The notes below the pieces were generated by a model. That model was not told where the DNA came from, did not search any database, and saw only the letters and a list, made by a program, of their open reading frames with translations. From Vitellaria paradoxa (lineage: Eukaryota > Streptophyta > Magnoliopsida > Ericales > Sapotaceae): a stretch of DNA of 64,000 bases. Of this stretch, positions 22,571 to 33,900 are shown in pieces. How positions within the stretch are numbered: position 1 is the first letter of the stretch; every line of letters starts with the position of its first letter. Both the position numbers and the translations under genes were made by a program. Location of the stretch: contig CM034233.1 in assembly GCA_019916065.1 (NCBI GenBank), forward strand, positions 3,599,501 to 3,663,500, read 5' to 3'.

Positions 22571-23389
22571 TACCTCGAAAGAAGGTTCAAGAGCCGAAGT
22601 ACATTTTGTTACCTAGGGTTGATTTAATTTCGGATAATTTGTTTCCGGTTTATATGACTTTTTATTTTTCAAGATTTGATTTTGTTTATAAAATTTGTAT
22701 CTTTTAGACTTGTTAATTATATTAGTAAAAAAAATAAAAATCAAAAAATTCATATTTTTGTGGATAAAAAATATCTGTTTGAATAAAAAATAACGAAAAA
22801 AATATTTTTTTTTATTTTTTAACATCTATTCATAGACACAAATTTTTTATTTTTATTTTTTATTTTTACAAATGCAAGTAACATATCTAAAAGTTGTAAT
22901 TTAAAAATGAAAGTCAAATTTTGATGAAAAACATTATTAAAAATAAAAAAATTACCAAAAAAAAACTACAAAATGCATCTTTGCTACCAAACGAAGCTTC
23001 AGGTAAGCTACAAAACCATTGATCCAGCTAGGGACGGTAACATGTTTTATTATCTTGTTGCGTCCGTGGACTTGCATATTTTGATATGCCATTTCCCCAC
23101 TTGTGGTCGACAGACCATGTGTTCAATACAGGTTTTATCGGGTTATCCTCCCAATATTTATTCATAAATTTATTTTGGTTTCTGCTACTTAAAAGTTAGG
23201 AATTGTATTTTTAATTTTAAAATTTTTATAAAAATTTACTTAACTGATGAAAATATTTTAACCTTAATCATGGATGAATTTTTATAAAAATCTAAAGTTT
23301 AAAAATATAACTTCAAATTTTAAAACTGTATTTCTATTATAAAAACTATTGATCCGTGATTATGGTATAATACACTCAAAGATAATGAA
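22571..23389. other. AT-rich spacer
   Basis: No gene seen. Open frames at 22613-22825 (minus) and 22973-23167 (plus) are short and lack features. Confidence 0.5.
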
Positions 23390-24680
23390 AATATGTGATT
23401 TTCAAATTAATATAATTTACTTAACATTCGTTTTTGTTAAGTCAACTATCTAATGAACATAATTGTGGCAAATTGGCAATATAATATTAAGTGTTGTGTC
23501 ATTATAATATAAAATGTTATTATAAAATATAGAGATAATGTCATTGCATAATAAGATATATTATTTTAAAATCAATATAGTTTACTTGACATCTATGTTT
23601 GTATTCAAATCAACTATTAAATGGATATAATGGTGGTAATATAATGTAAAGTGTTGTGACATTATAATATAGAGTGTTGTATAAAATTCAGAGATAATGT
23701 CATTGCATAATAAAATGTATTATTTTAAAATTAATATAGTTTACTTGATATTCATTTTTATCAAGTCAACTATTTCATGAGCGTAACTAGTGGCAATATA
23801 ATATAAAGTGCTGCCGCTAGTGACGAAGATAGGGTTGGTTGAGTAGAGTCAATTGTCCCTACTCATTTTTTAAAAAAAAAAATTAATTACATATATATAT
23901 ATATATATAATTTTTGACCTAACTATTTCAATTTATCTTTACTTGCCCCCACCCTATGCCATCCCCTCCCACCTATATTCAACATACATTTATCATTAAA
24001 AATCTTAAAAAACTCTTATCTTCTTAGTTTATCCAACTTCAATTTTTTTTAATCATTTATCATTAATCTAATTTCGTATCTTTAGATAGGTTTTATCATT
24101 TGGTTAGATAGGCCCCCTTTTTTTTTAATCATTTAGGTTTTATCATTAGTTTAGATAGGCTTTTTTTTCATTATTTATTTTTTATCCATCTTCAGCTCTT
24201 TTGTTTTTTTATCATTTATTATTTCATTATTTTTTGAATAAATCTTATCATTTTTTGGATAGAATTTTTTTTATCATTTATCATTTATTCAATTTCAATT
24301 TTTTATTTTTAGATATATCTTATCAATTTATTAGATACATCTTATCAAAACTCTTTTATTATCATTTTTTAATAGACCTTATCATTTTTTAGATAGAATT
24401 TTTTTATTAGTTATCATTTATTCAATTTTAATTTTTTTTAGATATGCCTTATCAATTTTTTAGATACCCTTTACAAAATATTTAAGCTGTCACAGTATAA
24501 TATAGAGCATTGTTATAAAGTTTGGAGATAATTTCATCTCCTAATAAAAATATTATTTTAAAAATTAATATAATTTACTTGACATTCACTTTTGTCAAGT
24601 CACCTATTTAATAGATGTAAAGGTGGAAATATAATATAAAGTGTTGTGACAATATAATATAGAGTGTTGTTATAAAGTAT
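23390..24680. repeat. AT-rich tandem array, unit about 165-190 bp, with an insertion
   Basis: Units begin with ATTAATATA(A/G)TTTACTTGACATT and contain (G)TCAAGTCAACTATTTAATG, GTGG(C)AATATAATATAAAGTG and ATAGAGTGTTGT. Starts are near 23407, 23570, 23738 and 24573, so three units stand in a row and a fourth, with part of another, follows an interruption at 23813-24487. Mutual divergence is modest, as in young satellite-like arrays. Confidence 0.7.
23813..24487. mobile_element. Insertion of about 0.67 kb inside the tandem array
   Basis: The repeat unit breaks after AAAGTGCTG and resumes at TCACAGTATAATATAGAG, the expected continuation. The inserted sequence starts CCGCTAGTGACGAAGATAGGG and ends near TTTAAGCTG, so GCTG stands on both sides and may be a 4-bp target duplication. 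Inside, TTATCATTT.TTAGATAG words recur many times between about 24075 and 24475. No coding capacity is seen; the class is unknown. Confidence 0.45.
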
Positions 24681-25700
24681 AAATATAACTTGTATAATTT
24701 TATTGGGTAATGCGTTGATCAAGATAAATGTAGGTGAGTTTTTAAATTTTGAAAGGAAAAATTATTTGAGGTGAGATAAATTTTTTATTTTTTCAATAAA
24801 CTCTTTTTTAATTTGAAAATTAATTTAAATAAATAAGATAAATGAATATAAAAATAAATATATAAAAAATCAAAAGAAAAATATGAACTGTATTTTGTTT
24901 CTTCTTTTTTGTTACTCTGCAATGAATATGTTTCTATCACACTTTACTTCAGTCGTAAATACATACATATATTTCTAATAAATTTAAATATAAATATTGA
25001 TTAATTAATGCATTCATTTATGTATTAACTCTAACTAAGAAATTATTTTTACAGTATTGCTTTATTTATTGTCAAACACTAGGGTGGGTAAACTTGTTAA
25101 TTTTGAGACCATTTACTATTTTACAATTTTGAAAATTAAGAAAACAGCTCAATATATATTTGGTCACTTGTATTTTTAAAATCTGTTTTAAAAAATAGAA
25201 AATAAGTTTACACATAAAAAGTAGAATGACAAAAAGTCATTTTAAGTATTTCAATCAAAATACGAAAATTAGAAAATATCAAACTAAATATATTTTTTTA
25301 TTTTTTTTTTTTTTTTAGTTTCGAGATTTTCAAAATATAAAACAAATAAAACAAAAAATAGAAAACAAAAAATACAAATACAAACCAAATGGCACCTAGA
25401 TCATTAGACAAATTTAAAAATAAGAAATAATCAATAATATTTTAGAAGTATTTTTCTCATTATTTTTATTAATATAATCAATAACAATTATACTCGTCAA
25501 AACATAAGAAATCTAGGTGCATTGGTGAAAGTGTTTGGTTAGAAATAAATTTTGTGAGAATTCTTTTTACTTATGTTCTTAATGATTTAAAACAAAAATT
25601 AAAAAGACCATACATGTATCAATGTAATAGGAAAATATTTTTCACATACATATATATATGTATATATATATTTATATATTTATATATGTAAGTGCGCGTG
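24681..25700. other. AT-rich spacer upstream of BAHD copy 4
   Basis: No gene is visible. TA-rich repeats at about 25647-25690 merge into the promoter of the gene at 25748; TATTTATAC at 25700-25708 could serve as the TATA box. Confidence 0.45.
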
Positions 25701-25747
25701 TATTTATACGAGCACACTCCCTGGAAAAAGGATAGAAGATTAGATAA

Positions 25748-27121
25748 ATGGTCAAGATGGAGACCGTGGTGATATCAAAGGAGATCATCAAACCTTCTAA
25801 ACCCACTCCTGCTCACCTTCGCCATTATCGACTCTCCTTTATCGATCAATTGAGTGGCCAAATCTTTGTTCCATTCATTTATTTCTACCCAACACCACCA
25901 CCACCACCACCACCACCAGCAGCAGGGCCAGCAACTGTTGATAATATCAAAGCCGCCGCCGCCGCAGCCAACCTTGAAAGATCTAAGAAGCTAAAGAAAT
26001 CCCTCTCGGAGACCCTCACCAAGTACTACCCAGTTGCCGGTCGCATCAGGAATAACCTCTACGTCGATTGCAACGACGAGGGCGTCGAATACTCGGAAGC
26101 GAACGCCAATTGTCGGCTTTCACAACTCCTCGAAAAATCCGATCTTGCCGAGCTCAACAAGTTGCTTCCATACGCCGATCCGGAAGATACCAACAATTTA
26201 CCCGTGGCAATCCAAGTCAACTTCTTCGATTGCGGCGGGATGGCTATTTGTTTGATCATTAACCACAAGATTTCCGATGCTTGTTCAGCGCTTGCGTTGG
26301 CAAACTACTGGGCTGCTGTTGCTCGCGGGGATGGCGCAATTAGGAATGCGGTGGATCCCTGTTTTACTCTTCACAGGCTCTTCCCACCTAGAGATATACC
26401 CTATAAATATCACCCGGATATGCATGGCGTGGTGGCGAAAAGATTCATGTTTAGTTCCTCGGCTCTATCTGCCCTCGTGAAAGAATACACTAGCAGCGGC
26501 TCAATGTGCTTGACTCGTGTCCAGGCACTTTCGGCTCTTGTGTTTAGCAGACTTGTTGCTGCCACTGTTAATCAAGAGAACGATGCCGATTCCGGAAAGA
26601 AGCACTTTTTGTTTCTACTTACCATGAACTTGCGTGCCAAGATGAATCCACCATTAAACGAGTCTCATTTTGGTAATGTTTATGGACACGCTGTGGTAGA
26701 ACAAGTCATCGACAGATATACGACAATAGAAGGACGCGATCTCGTAACCAAATTGGGAGATGCCGTAAGAAATGTTGACAGCAACTTTATCAAGCGACAA
26801 TTTACAGAGGGACTTCATTTGAGTAATGAAGGTGATCAATGTGCAGGCAAAGGGGAGGTAGTTTGTTTTACTATCAGTAGTCTTACAGCTTTCCCAATGT
26901 ACGAAGCTGATTTTGGGTGGGGTCGTCCGATTTGGGTTAGCAATGGTAAAGATCCTTTGGACAACACAGCTACTTTCTATCCCACCAGATTTGGCAGTGC
27001 CATAGAAGCAGTGATCAAGCTGAAAGAGGTGGAAATGGTCAAGCTCGAGTCGGACAGAGAGTTTCTTGCATTTGCTTCTCCAGGCTCTGGTGCTAAAGTC
27101 CCGCTTACCAGCTCCTTATAA
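25748..27121 (+). CDS. BAHD acyltransferase (vinorine synthase-like), copy 4
   Basis: Intronless gene of 457 codons. The extra length over its neighbours is an insert of Pro (residues 50-57, with a CCA/CCACCA run) and Ala stretches at 58-75, in a variable surface region of the family. HXXXD is HKISD at residues 173-177 and DFGWG is at 388-392; the protein ends SSL. ATG 25748 gives MVKMETVVISKEIIKPSKPTP, matching copy 3. The segment before the catalytic His is FFDCGGMAICLIINHKISD, where the second and third copies have IVIG; this may alter the acyl pocket. Nothing in the frame is damaged, so the gene should be active; its substrate is unknown. Confidence 0.93.
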   Translation: MVKMETVVISKEIIKPSKPTPAHLRHYRLSFIDQLSGQIFVPFIYFYPTPPPPPPPPAAGPATVDNIKAAAAAANLERSKKLKKSLSETLTKYYPVAGRIRNNLYVDCNDEGVEYSEANANCRLSQLLEKSDLAELNKLLPYADPEDTNNLPVAIQVNFFDCGGMAICLIINHKISDACSALALANYWAAVARGDGAIRNAVDPCFTLHRLFPPRDIPYKYHPDMHGVVAKRFMFSSSALSALVKEYTSSGSMCLTRVQALSALVFSRLVAATVNQENDADSGKKHFLFLLTMNLRAKMNPPLNESHFGNVYGHAVVEQVIDRYTTIEGRDLVTKLGDAVRNVDSNFIKRQFTEGLHLSNEGDQCAGKGEVVCFTISSLTAFPMYEADFGWGRPIWVSNGKDPLDNTATFYPTRFGSAIEAVIKLKEVEMVKLESDREFLAFASPGSGAKVPLTSSL

Positions 27122-27978
27122 TTAAACTAATTAAGGAAAATACTATTCTACCCTCCTTTTCCAGCTACTGAATGCTTTTCATGCATTTCTTCCGATTAAT
27201 TCAACTTGTGAACCTTGTTCTTCAGCTCATTTTATGAGCTTGTTTGATTCAATGGCCTCATTGTCTCATGTGAATGTCATTTTACTTTGAAATCAAATTA
27301 TGAGTTTGAACTTTATTTAAAAAAAAAAGATTCAAAGTGGTTAATAATAATAATAATAATAATGACAGTAATGATGTTAAAAATCTAACGATCATAATGT
27401 CATTGTCATATAATATTTAGAAGACTAGATGAACAAATATACCGGCCATTCATTCAGCTTCTCCTCCATCTCCATATTCCAGACAAAAAATTTAGAAATT
27501 TTCCTCTATGGTAATAGTAGGCATTGCGATAATTTACAACCACCTGCCGTTTCTTTACAAGCATATGTATCAAGTAGAGAGCAAAAATAATTAAATGATA
27601 CACCTTAAAAATATTCAGCTGATAACCAGCAATCAGACATTACTGTAACAATGTCTGTATTTTCTCCAAGAACACAGACCAATTATTTCATCCACACCCC
27701 TAGTTGGAACTAAACACGTTAACTAACAACGATATAATTGAGGGGTAGGCATGCCAAACTGAGACACAACTTTAACTTTTGAGAGAGAGAGAGAGAGCTA
27801 GAACTCATTTAGTATTACATTGGGATGAAACAACCACCTGATAAATTGATAATCAAATACTAACTAGAGATTGATGAAGACCAACAACTTAAAAACTCGG
27901 CCATCACACTGAACAATTGATAACTACCGTGAAACTATGGAAGTGAAGCAAAGCCAAATAGATTTTTCCGTCGTGGTC
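27122..27978. other. Spacer between convergent BAHD copy 4 and PP2C genes
   Basis: It holds the 3' ends of two convergent genes. A (TAA)n run at about 27345-27363 and a (GA)n run at about 27781-27796 are present. No other gene is seen. Confidence 0.5.
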
Positions 27979-30900
27979 CTACGTATTCTCAAATCGAACA
28001 ACTACACAAGTAATGTTGTCAGAGCTCCCCCTCGCGTAGGCTTCTTGTATAAGTTTTCGTGATGCTGTTTCTGCATCTGTTATTTCCTGAACTATAGCCA
28101 CAGCATCCTGAATGCACAAAAGATAGTTTTTAGCTGCCTAGATTCCACGCAGACTAACATATTATGCAACGAATGATTGGTTATCAATGATAAAATAGAC
28201 AATTAAGAAATTAATGTCCACTCTACGGGGTAAAATTACCAAGTTGGCGTGCTGGTATTGCACGCACCCATTGCCCATGCAAACAAGTTCAGAGTGCCTG
28301 CCGTCCGATCTTAGAAATATCTTATTATAGACTTTCAAGAACAATACAGATCTTCACAAAAATGGGGGGAGGCCAATATTCAATGAAACATAAATCATCC
28401 CGGCAGTTAAAGATACTGTGTAGTCAAGGATAGTGTACTCTCCGTATGTCTTATTTCCTACAAATATCTACTAGATAACCAACTTTTAAGATCAAAATCA
28501 TGTCCCTTCAATGAAGCAACAACAATAAATAGCCCAAGCAAAGAGGGAATATGGCGTTGCTACAACAGAAGAAACTATGGAACAAGTGAAATTCAAAAAT
28601 CTTCAATTTTGACACTCCATTTGTTTCTTATCACTTCTCTATCTTGATAATAATTGTCAAGCGAGTGGCAAAAACAAAGATCAGCAAGGCAGACAGTTAC
28701 AGTCCGTTCAATAATCTCGAAAATCTTTTTTGTTATCTTCTTTATCAGAAAATATATACATATATATAGCTTTTGCAATTAAGCCATAAGGAAATCAGAG
28801 TTCTAGAACGATCAACAGGAAATTATTTAAAGACACAACAACAAATGAGGGTTGTAGTGATGAAACTAAAAATATTTTTTTTATTTTTTTAATGATGTAA
28901 TATTGCTGCCACTTGTCTGTCACAATAAGTTAAAAGTATTATTCACTGAATTATTTAATTTATCACTAAATGACAATTTTGGTGATAAATAAACCTCCTC
29001 ACTAATTCTAAAATTTTTTTTAGTGATGAATTAGTGTTGTTGTCACTAAACATATTAGAATTTATGACAAAAGTTAATTATTATTATTATTTTTTTTTTT
29101 ATGAGTAATCAAAAGTTGTACTAAAAATTAACAAAGGGATGGCACCCAAGGAAACAAGCCATAAGCAGCCTCAATTATACCTCTAAGGACTCAACAGAAA
29201 TCAAAAAACTACATATTGGGGTGAGGGGGCAGGTGCACCCAAGGAACAAGCAATAAGCGGCCTCAATTATATCTCAAAGGACTCGACAAAAGTCAAAAAA
29301 CTACATATATCTGGATCATGCCCACTTGCCATCTATACAAGATTGACAAATAAATGCTTTTCATCCTATACAATGGAGTTTCTTTGCCACAAAAAAATCT
29401 ATTTCTTTATTGCCAAATCAGCCAAGTAATACAAAATGGAATAAGCTTCCACCCTTTCTTTTAGGAACATTCACTCTCCAAGCTTGGCATTTGCTAGAAA
29501 CAACCAGCTAATTCCCACACCTCCTCAGTCCATGCACAATGAACAAAAAGATGATCAATAGATTCACCCTCCCACTTACAGAGGCAGCAGCTAAAGATAA
29601 CCTACCCTCTTTTCATAAGGTTGTCAATGGTAAAGGTCTTGCCATGGATCAAGCGTTGAAAAAAATAGAGAGAGAGAGAGAAAGAAGCAACTCTTTGAGG
29701 GGCCCCAAGCTTCTAAATAGATCTCCAGGGAAAAATCACAAGCCTTCTTCCTTCAAGAGCAAAATAAAAAGACTTCACCTCACTTTCCTGCCCCAACTTC
29801 CAAGTTAAACTATCCTCATCTTCCCCTACCTTTTGGGAGCATAGCAAATGTAGTAAGCCACTATAAATTCCAACTCCTAATCCTATAAATAACTCTGGAA
29901 ACAAGGGCTCCAAGTTATCTGTCCTCCCTCCACCTTCATGTACACCTCAATCATTGCCGCTGCCATACTAACTGCCAAGTGGAAGATGGGGGAATTCATC
30001 CCTCAACCATATCTCAGCAATCCAAGGATCACTAAATACTTTGTGTTACACTTTTAGTGATAACTTTGTGATGGTAACTTGGTATCACTAAATAAAATTT
30101 ATTTTTCATGATAAAATAGATGAATTGTTTTATCACTAAAGCTCAAGTTTTTGGTAGTGAGAAGTAATTATCAAAACAGTAATAATTTGATTTCACTTCC
30201 CATTAAAATTTAGAATTAGTTTTCAAGTTGATCTTAACAAAAATTATTCAAAAAAAAACTTATGAAGCTCTCTTAAGTAACATGTTAAATTCTTAGCTAA
30301 CTTGGTTCATTAGTTACTGTAGTGTGGGCAGAGAGATTACTACAGAGAAATAGATCTGACAAGTTTCTTAGAAAACAAAAGCTCCCAAAATTTCTGATTT
30401 GAGTAAAAGAGGCATACCTTATTCGATATGACATTCCAAAGTCCATCACTCGCAATTATAAGAAAATCAACACCATCAATTTCTTCTTCCTAATCATTGG
30501 AAAGGGAATAAATATGATCAAAACAAGTGAATATAAAAAAAGCCCATGGATAAGCAAAATTAGTAAGCCAAAGATCTTGCACAAGTTCATTATCACCACA
30601 TCAATGATATGACTTAAACAACAGCAAGGAATGGACTGAATGGGTAGGTAAATAAAAGAGAATGATAAGATACTCAATTGTCATATTCATTTTTAAGAGA
30701 GAGAGAGAGAGAGAGAGAGGTACTCAATTGTCACTGTATTTTACTATTTATTAATTTAGACATTGACTATCAATTGTTAACATTAAATAACGAGGGGAAA
30801 ATCAGATTGCATTTTTAAGGCCAACAGACTCAGAGTCAGATGATTTCAAATCAACCATGCATTTCAAACATTGTTTTCTTGCCTCAATGCACATTCTTTT

Positions 30901-33900
30901 AAGCCCTCGTATCAAATGTATGATCTCAATATATTTATTGAAAGGAACCATCGTCACTTGTGCATAATTCAAATTTTGCCTTCAGAAAATTTACCAAACA
31001 TCCTGTGGTTTTAAATTCAACAAGTATTCAACACACTACCTGAATTTCTGGCTCAGCTACCACATATGGCTTAAGTAGTTTGTCTCCAAATGCACGAGAA
31101 ACAGCAAGAACACCACCAACTCGCCATGTTCCTAAAGAATTTGGTAACAATGAGAGTTCATAGTTTGGATAATTTAAACAATAAGCTATATTAGAAACAA
31201 TTAACCGAGGCATAATCAATGAGAGGTGTCTGCAATTTTTATGCAATCCAATAATATAGATTTTGTATCGTTCAGTAATGTATCAAATTGTCATAGACTA
31301 GTAGTCCTTCCCTCATTTCTCGGTAGACAACAATGCCATGAAAGGTCTAATGAAGAAGAAATTCCCAAAACCACAACAGAAAACAATAAGCATGTAAAAT
31401 CTCTACATATTACAGAAGACATCAGAACACTTGGGTTTTTTTTACCACATTGATATATTATATCTAAGATTCACATTGCTTCCAGTAGAATTAAATCATA
31501 TGTGTGACTAACAGGATATAAAAACTCCACATTAAATAAGATGGGCAAATAACAAAAAAAATTCCAAACACAAAAAAGACATTGATCATATGGAAATGAC
31601 TAAAGAATCTTTAAGAAAGAAGCAAAATGAGTAATAGACACACTGTAATAGACAACCTGCCTCTAACCGATAAGGTTCAGGGTGCAGGCACATAAAAAGG
31701 GGATCAGCATGGCTTCATATATGACGAGGATGGTTAATACTGTTTGGGGTAGGACCCAGTTGCTGCAAATCCTGCTTTGTCCCATCCCACGTACAACATT
31801 GGTTATTGAAAGAATGGAGAGATTTTTGTGCCTTACCAATGCTTCCAATGAGCTCCAATTGAATTGGATATTTGAATATATGTACTTGTACGAAAAATGC
31901 TCCAAACGCACTGTTAGGATTTATCCCACATCGATAAAATCATGCCTCCCACGCCAGTATCAGATCTAAATGAGCCTCTGTACTCTTTACCAATTAGTTA
32001 GTTTTGAGTAAGACGCTCTGATATGGCATCAGAGCTAGGTTTGGGAGACCCCGACCCCTTTTGCCTAACAATATCTTGTTTGCGCACTTTGAGTACACAG
32101 TGCACAAGTCTGCCTCATGCAAATGGGGGTTGCATGTGAGGGGCACATGTTGGGATTCATACTGCATCGATTGTTTAGCGCATTGATCCTCAGGTTGAGG
32201 TTGGGTAGAAGAATCCCATCTCAAACCTGCCCCATACCACACCAAACCAAACATATCATACTTTCTTTAAAAATATCAGAAAATGTACACCATGTTAACC
32301 TGAAAAAAAGAGTTCCTATCGGCACCGTATGTTGTGCATAACAATCAAATCATGTTTCAGGCCTAATCATTTTTCAGAAGACTACTTGATAGAGATCGGG
32401 GACATTTCTGTTGTACATATTCTAGACACATACTGAGAAATGCATGAGTGTGTTTGATGGTAAAGAAAGTAAAAAGGTAGGGTTATAAGGTTCACACATG
32501 TAAACCTTCCTGCCATGGAAATGATAAAACATTTTGTATTCCCTTCAAATGAACTAATTCCAGAAATTGCACCAACTCAAGATTCACCTTCCCCCCCCCC
32601 CAAGGAGCATCCATTTAAACAGTGAGATATACCTCATATCTCAGATGCCTTCCGCTGTGATCAAACTAAGTCTGCCTTTGAGCAAGGCTTCAACTCCACC
32701 ACAGAAAATTTACATTACATAGACATGGAGTCAACTTACTCAAGCATTTATTTGTTGAGGTTTGGAAGTTCAACTTCTGTCACTCTGGAATTTAGAGTGG
32801 AACCAAAACAAGATATATCAAGAATCTCATTGAACTTCAAAATATTATATTTTTGTCAAATAATAATTTACAATGACAAAATTTGGTTAGCAAAGCAACT
32901 ACTTCAGTGCTCATCAATGTCAACCCAACTACAGATTGCGAAGGAACACAATGCATGCAGAGAGTTTTGGAAATGCTAGACAAATTTACCTGCCCAGATG
33001 ATGAAACCGCCAGCCTGTTCAATTCTTTGGCGTTCGTCAGATCTATCAGGTTTGTGATCAATAGACAATGGGATAGCTGCATTAAGCGCAATAAAATCAC
33101 AAAAAGATTAAGAAGATTTCACAATAATCTCCACGCATATTCAGCAATCCAAATTAACAAATTTTGTACTTGTGCTTCTAGAAAGGGAGGATGGTATTAA
33201 ATTTTAACCAATTGACGTATTCTCAAAAAGTGGGAGAGGAAGGATGGAATTAAATGGAAAGGCAAAATTACCAGAAGCACAAGTACAAAATTTAATACCA
33301 TCCACGATGTGTTGGAAAGTCAGACTGATTTTCTCTATTTTTTTTTTTAAATAGGCCGACCAGACGTGGTTATTGACTCCTTGAATGGTATAAAATTTCC
33401 ACTTGAATAAGCTCTAATTTTTCCAAATTTGATACCATGCCCCACTTGAATAAACTCTTATTTTCCCAAATTAATCTGTAATTAACCTGATGCAGCCTTA
33501 AAACAAAAGTAAAACACATCTCAAATGGCCCATCCGTATTCAGGTTGAATTACATTTCTTGATTAGTTTACAAAATTTGTCAATCACAAATTCACAAACA
33601 AAATGAGCTTTTAGAATGGTCTACAAACTCGAGCGATTTTCTTGTATCCTAGAGGTGTATAGTGACTATCTCAATAAACAGGCAGCTAATCATCTTAAAT
33701 ACATTGATTTAACATGCCCATGGCCGCATCATTGTTTCTGTTTTAGTCTAATTCCTCAACAATATCCATTTTGAAAAACAAAATCCCTATTCAGTGTGAA
33801 TGTAGTTTTATGTTATTATTGGTTTATTTGTATTTGTTTTATTCCCGGTAATTTTGGCTTTATGTGCCGTAGGGTCATATTTGTATTGCTATACTAAAAT

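Noticed and set aside
30060..30160. TTTTTGGTAGTG looking like the 3' end of a CACTA element in PP2C intron 7
   Set aside because: TCACTAAA/TTTAGTGAT words occur at both sides of the LINE relic, but I could not find a matching CACTA start or a 3-bp duplication.
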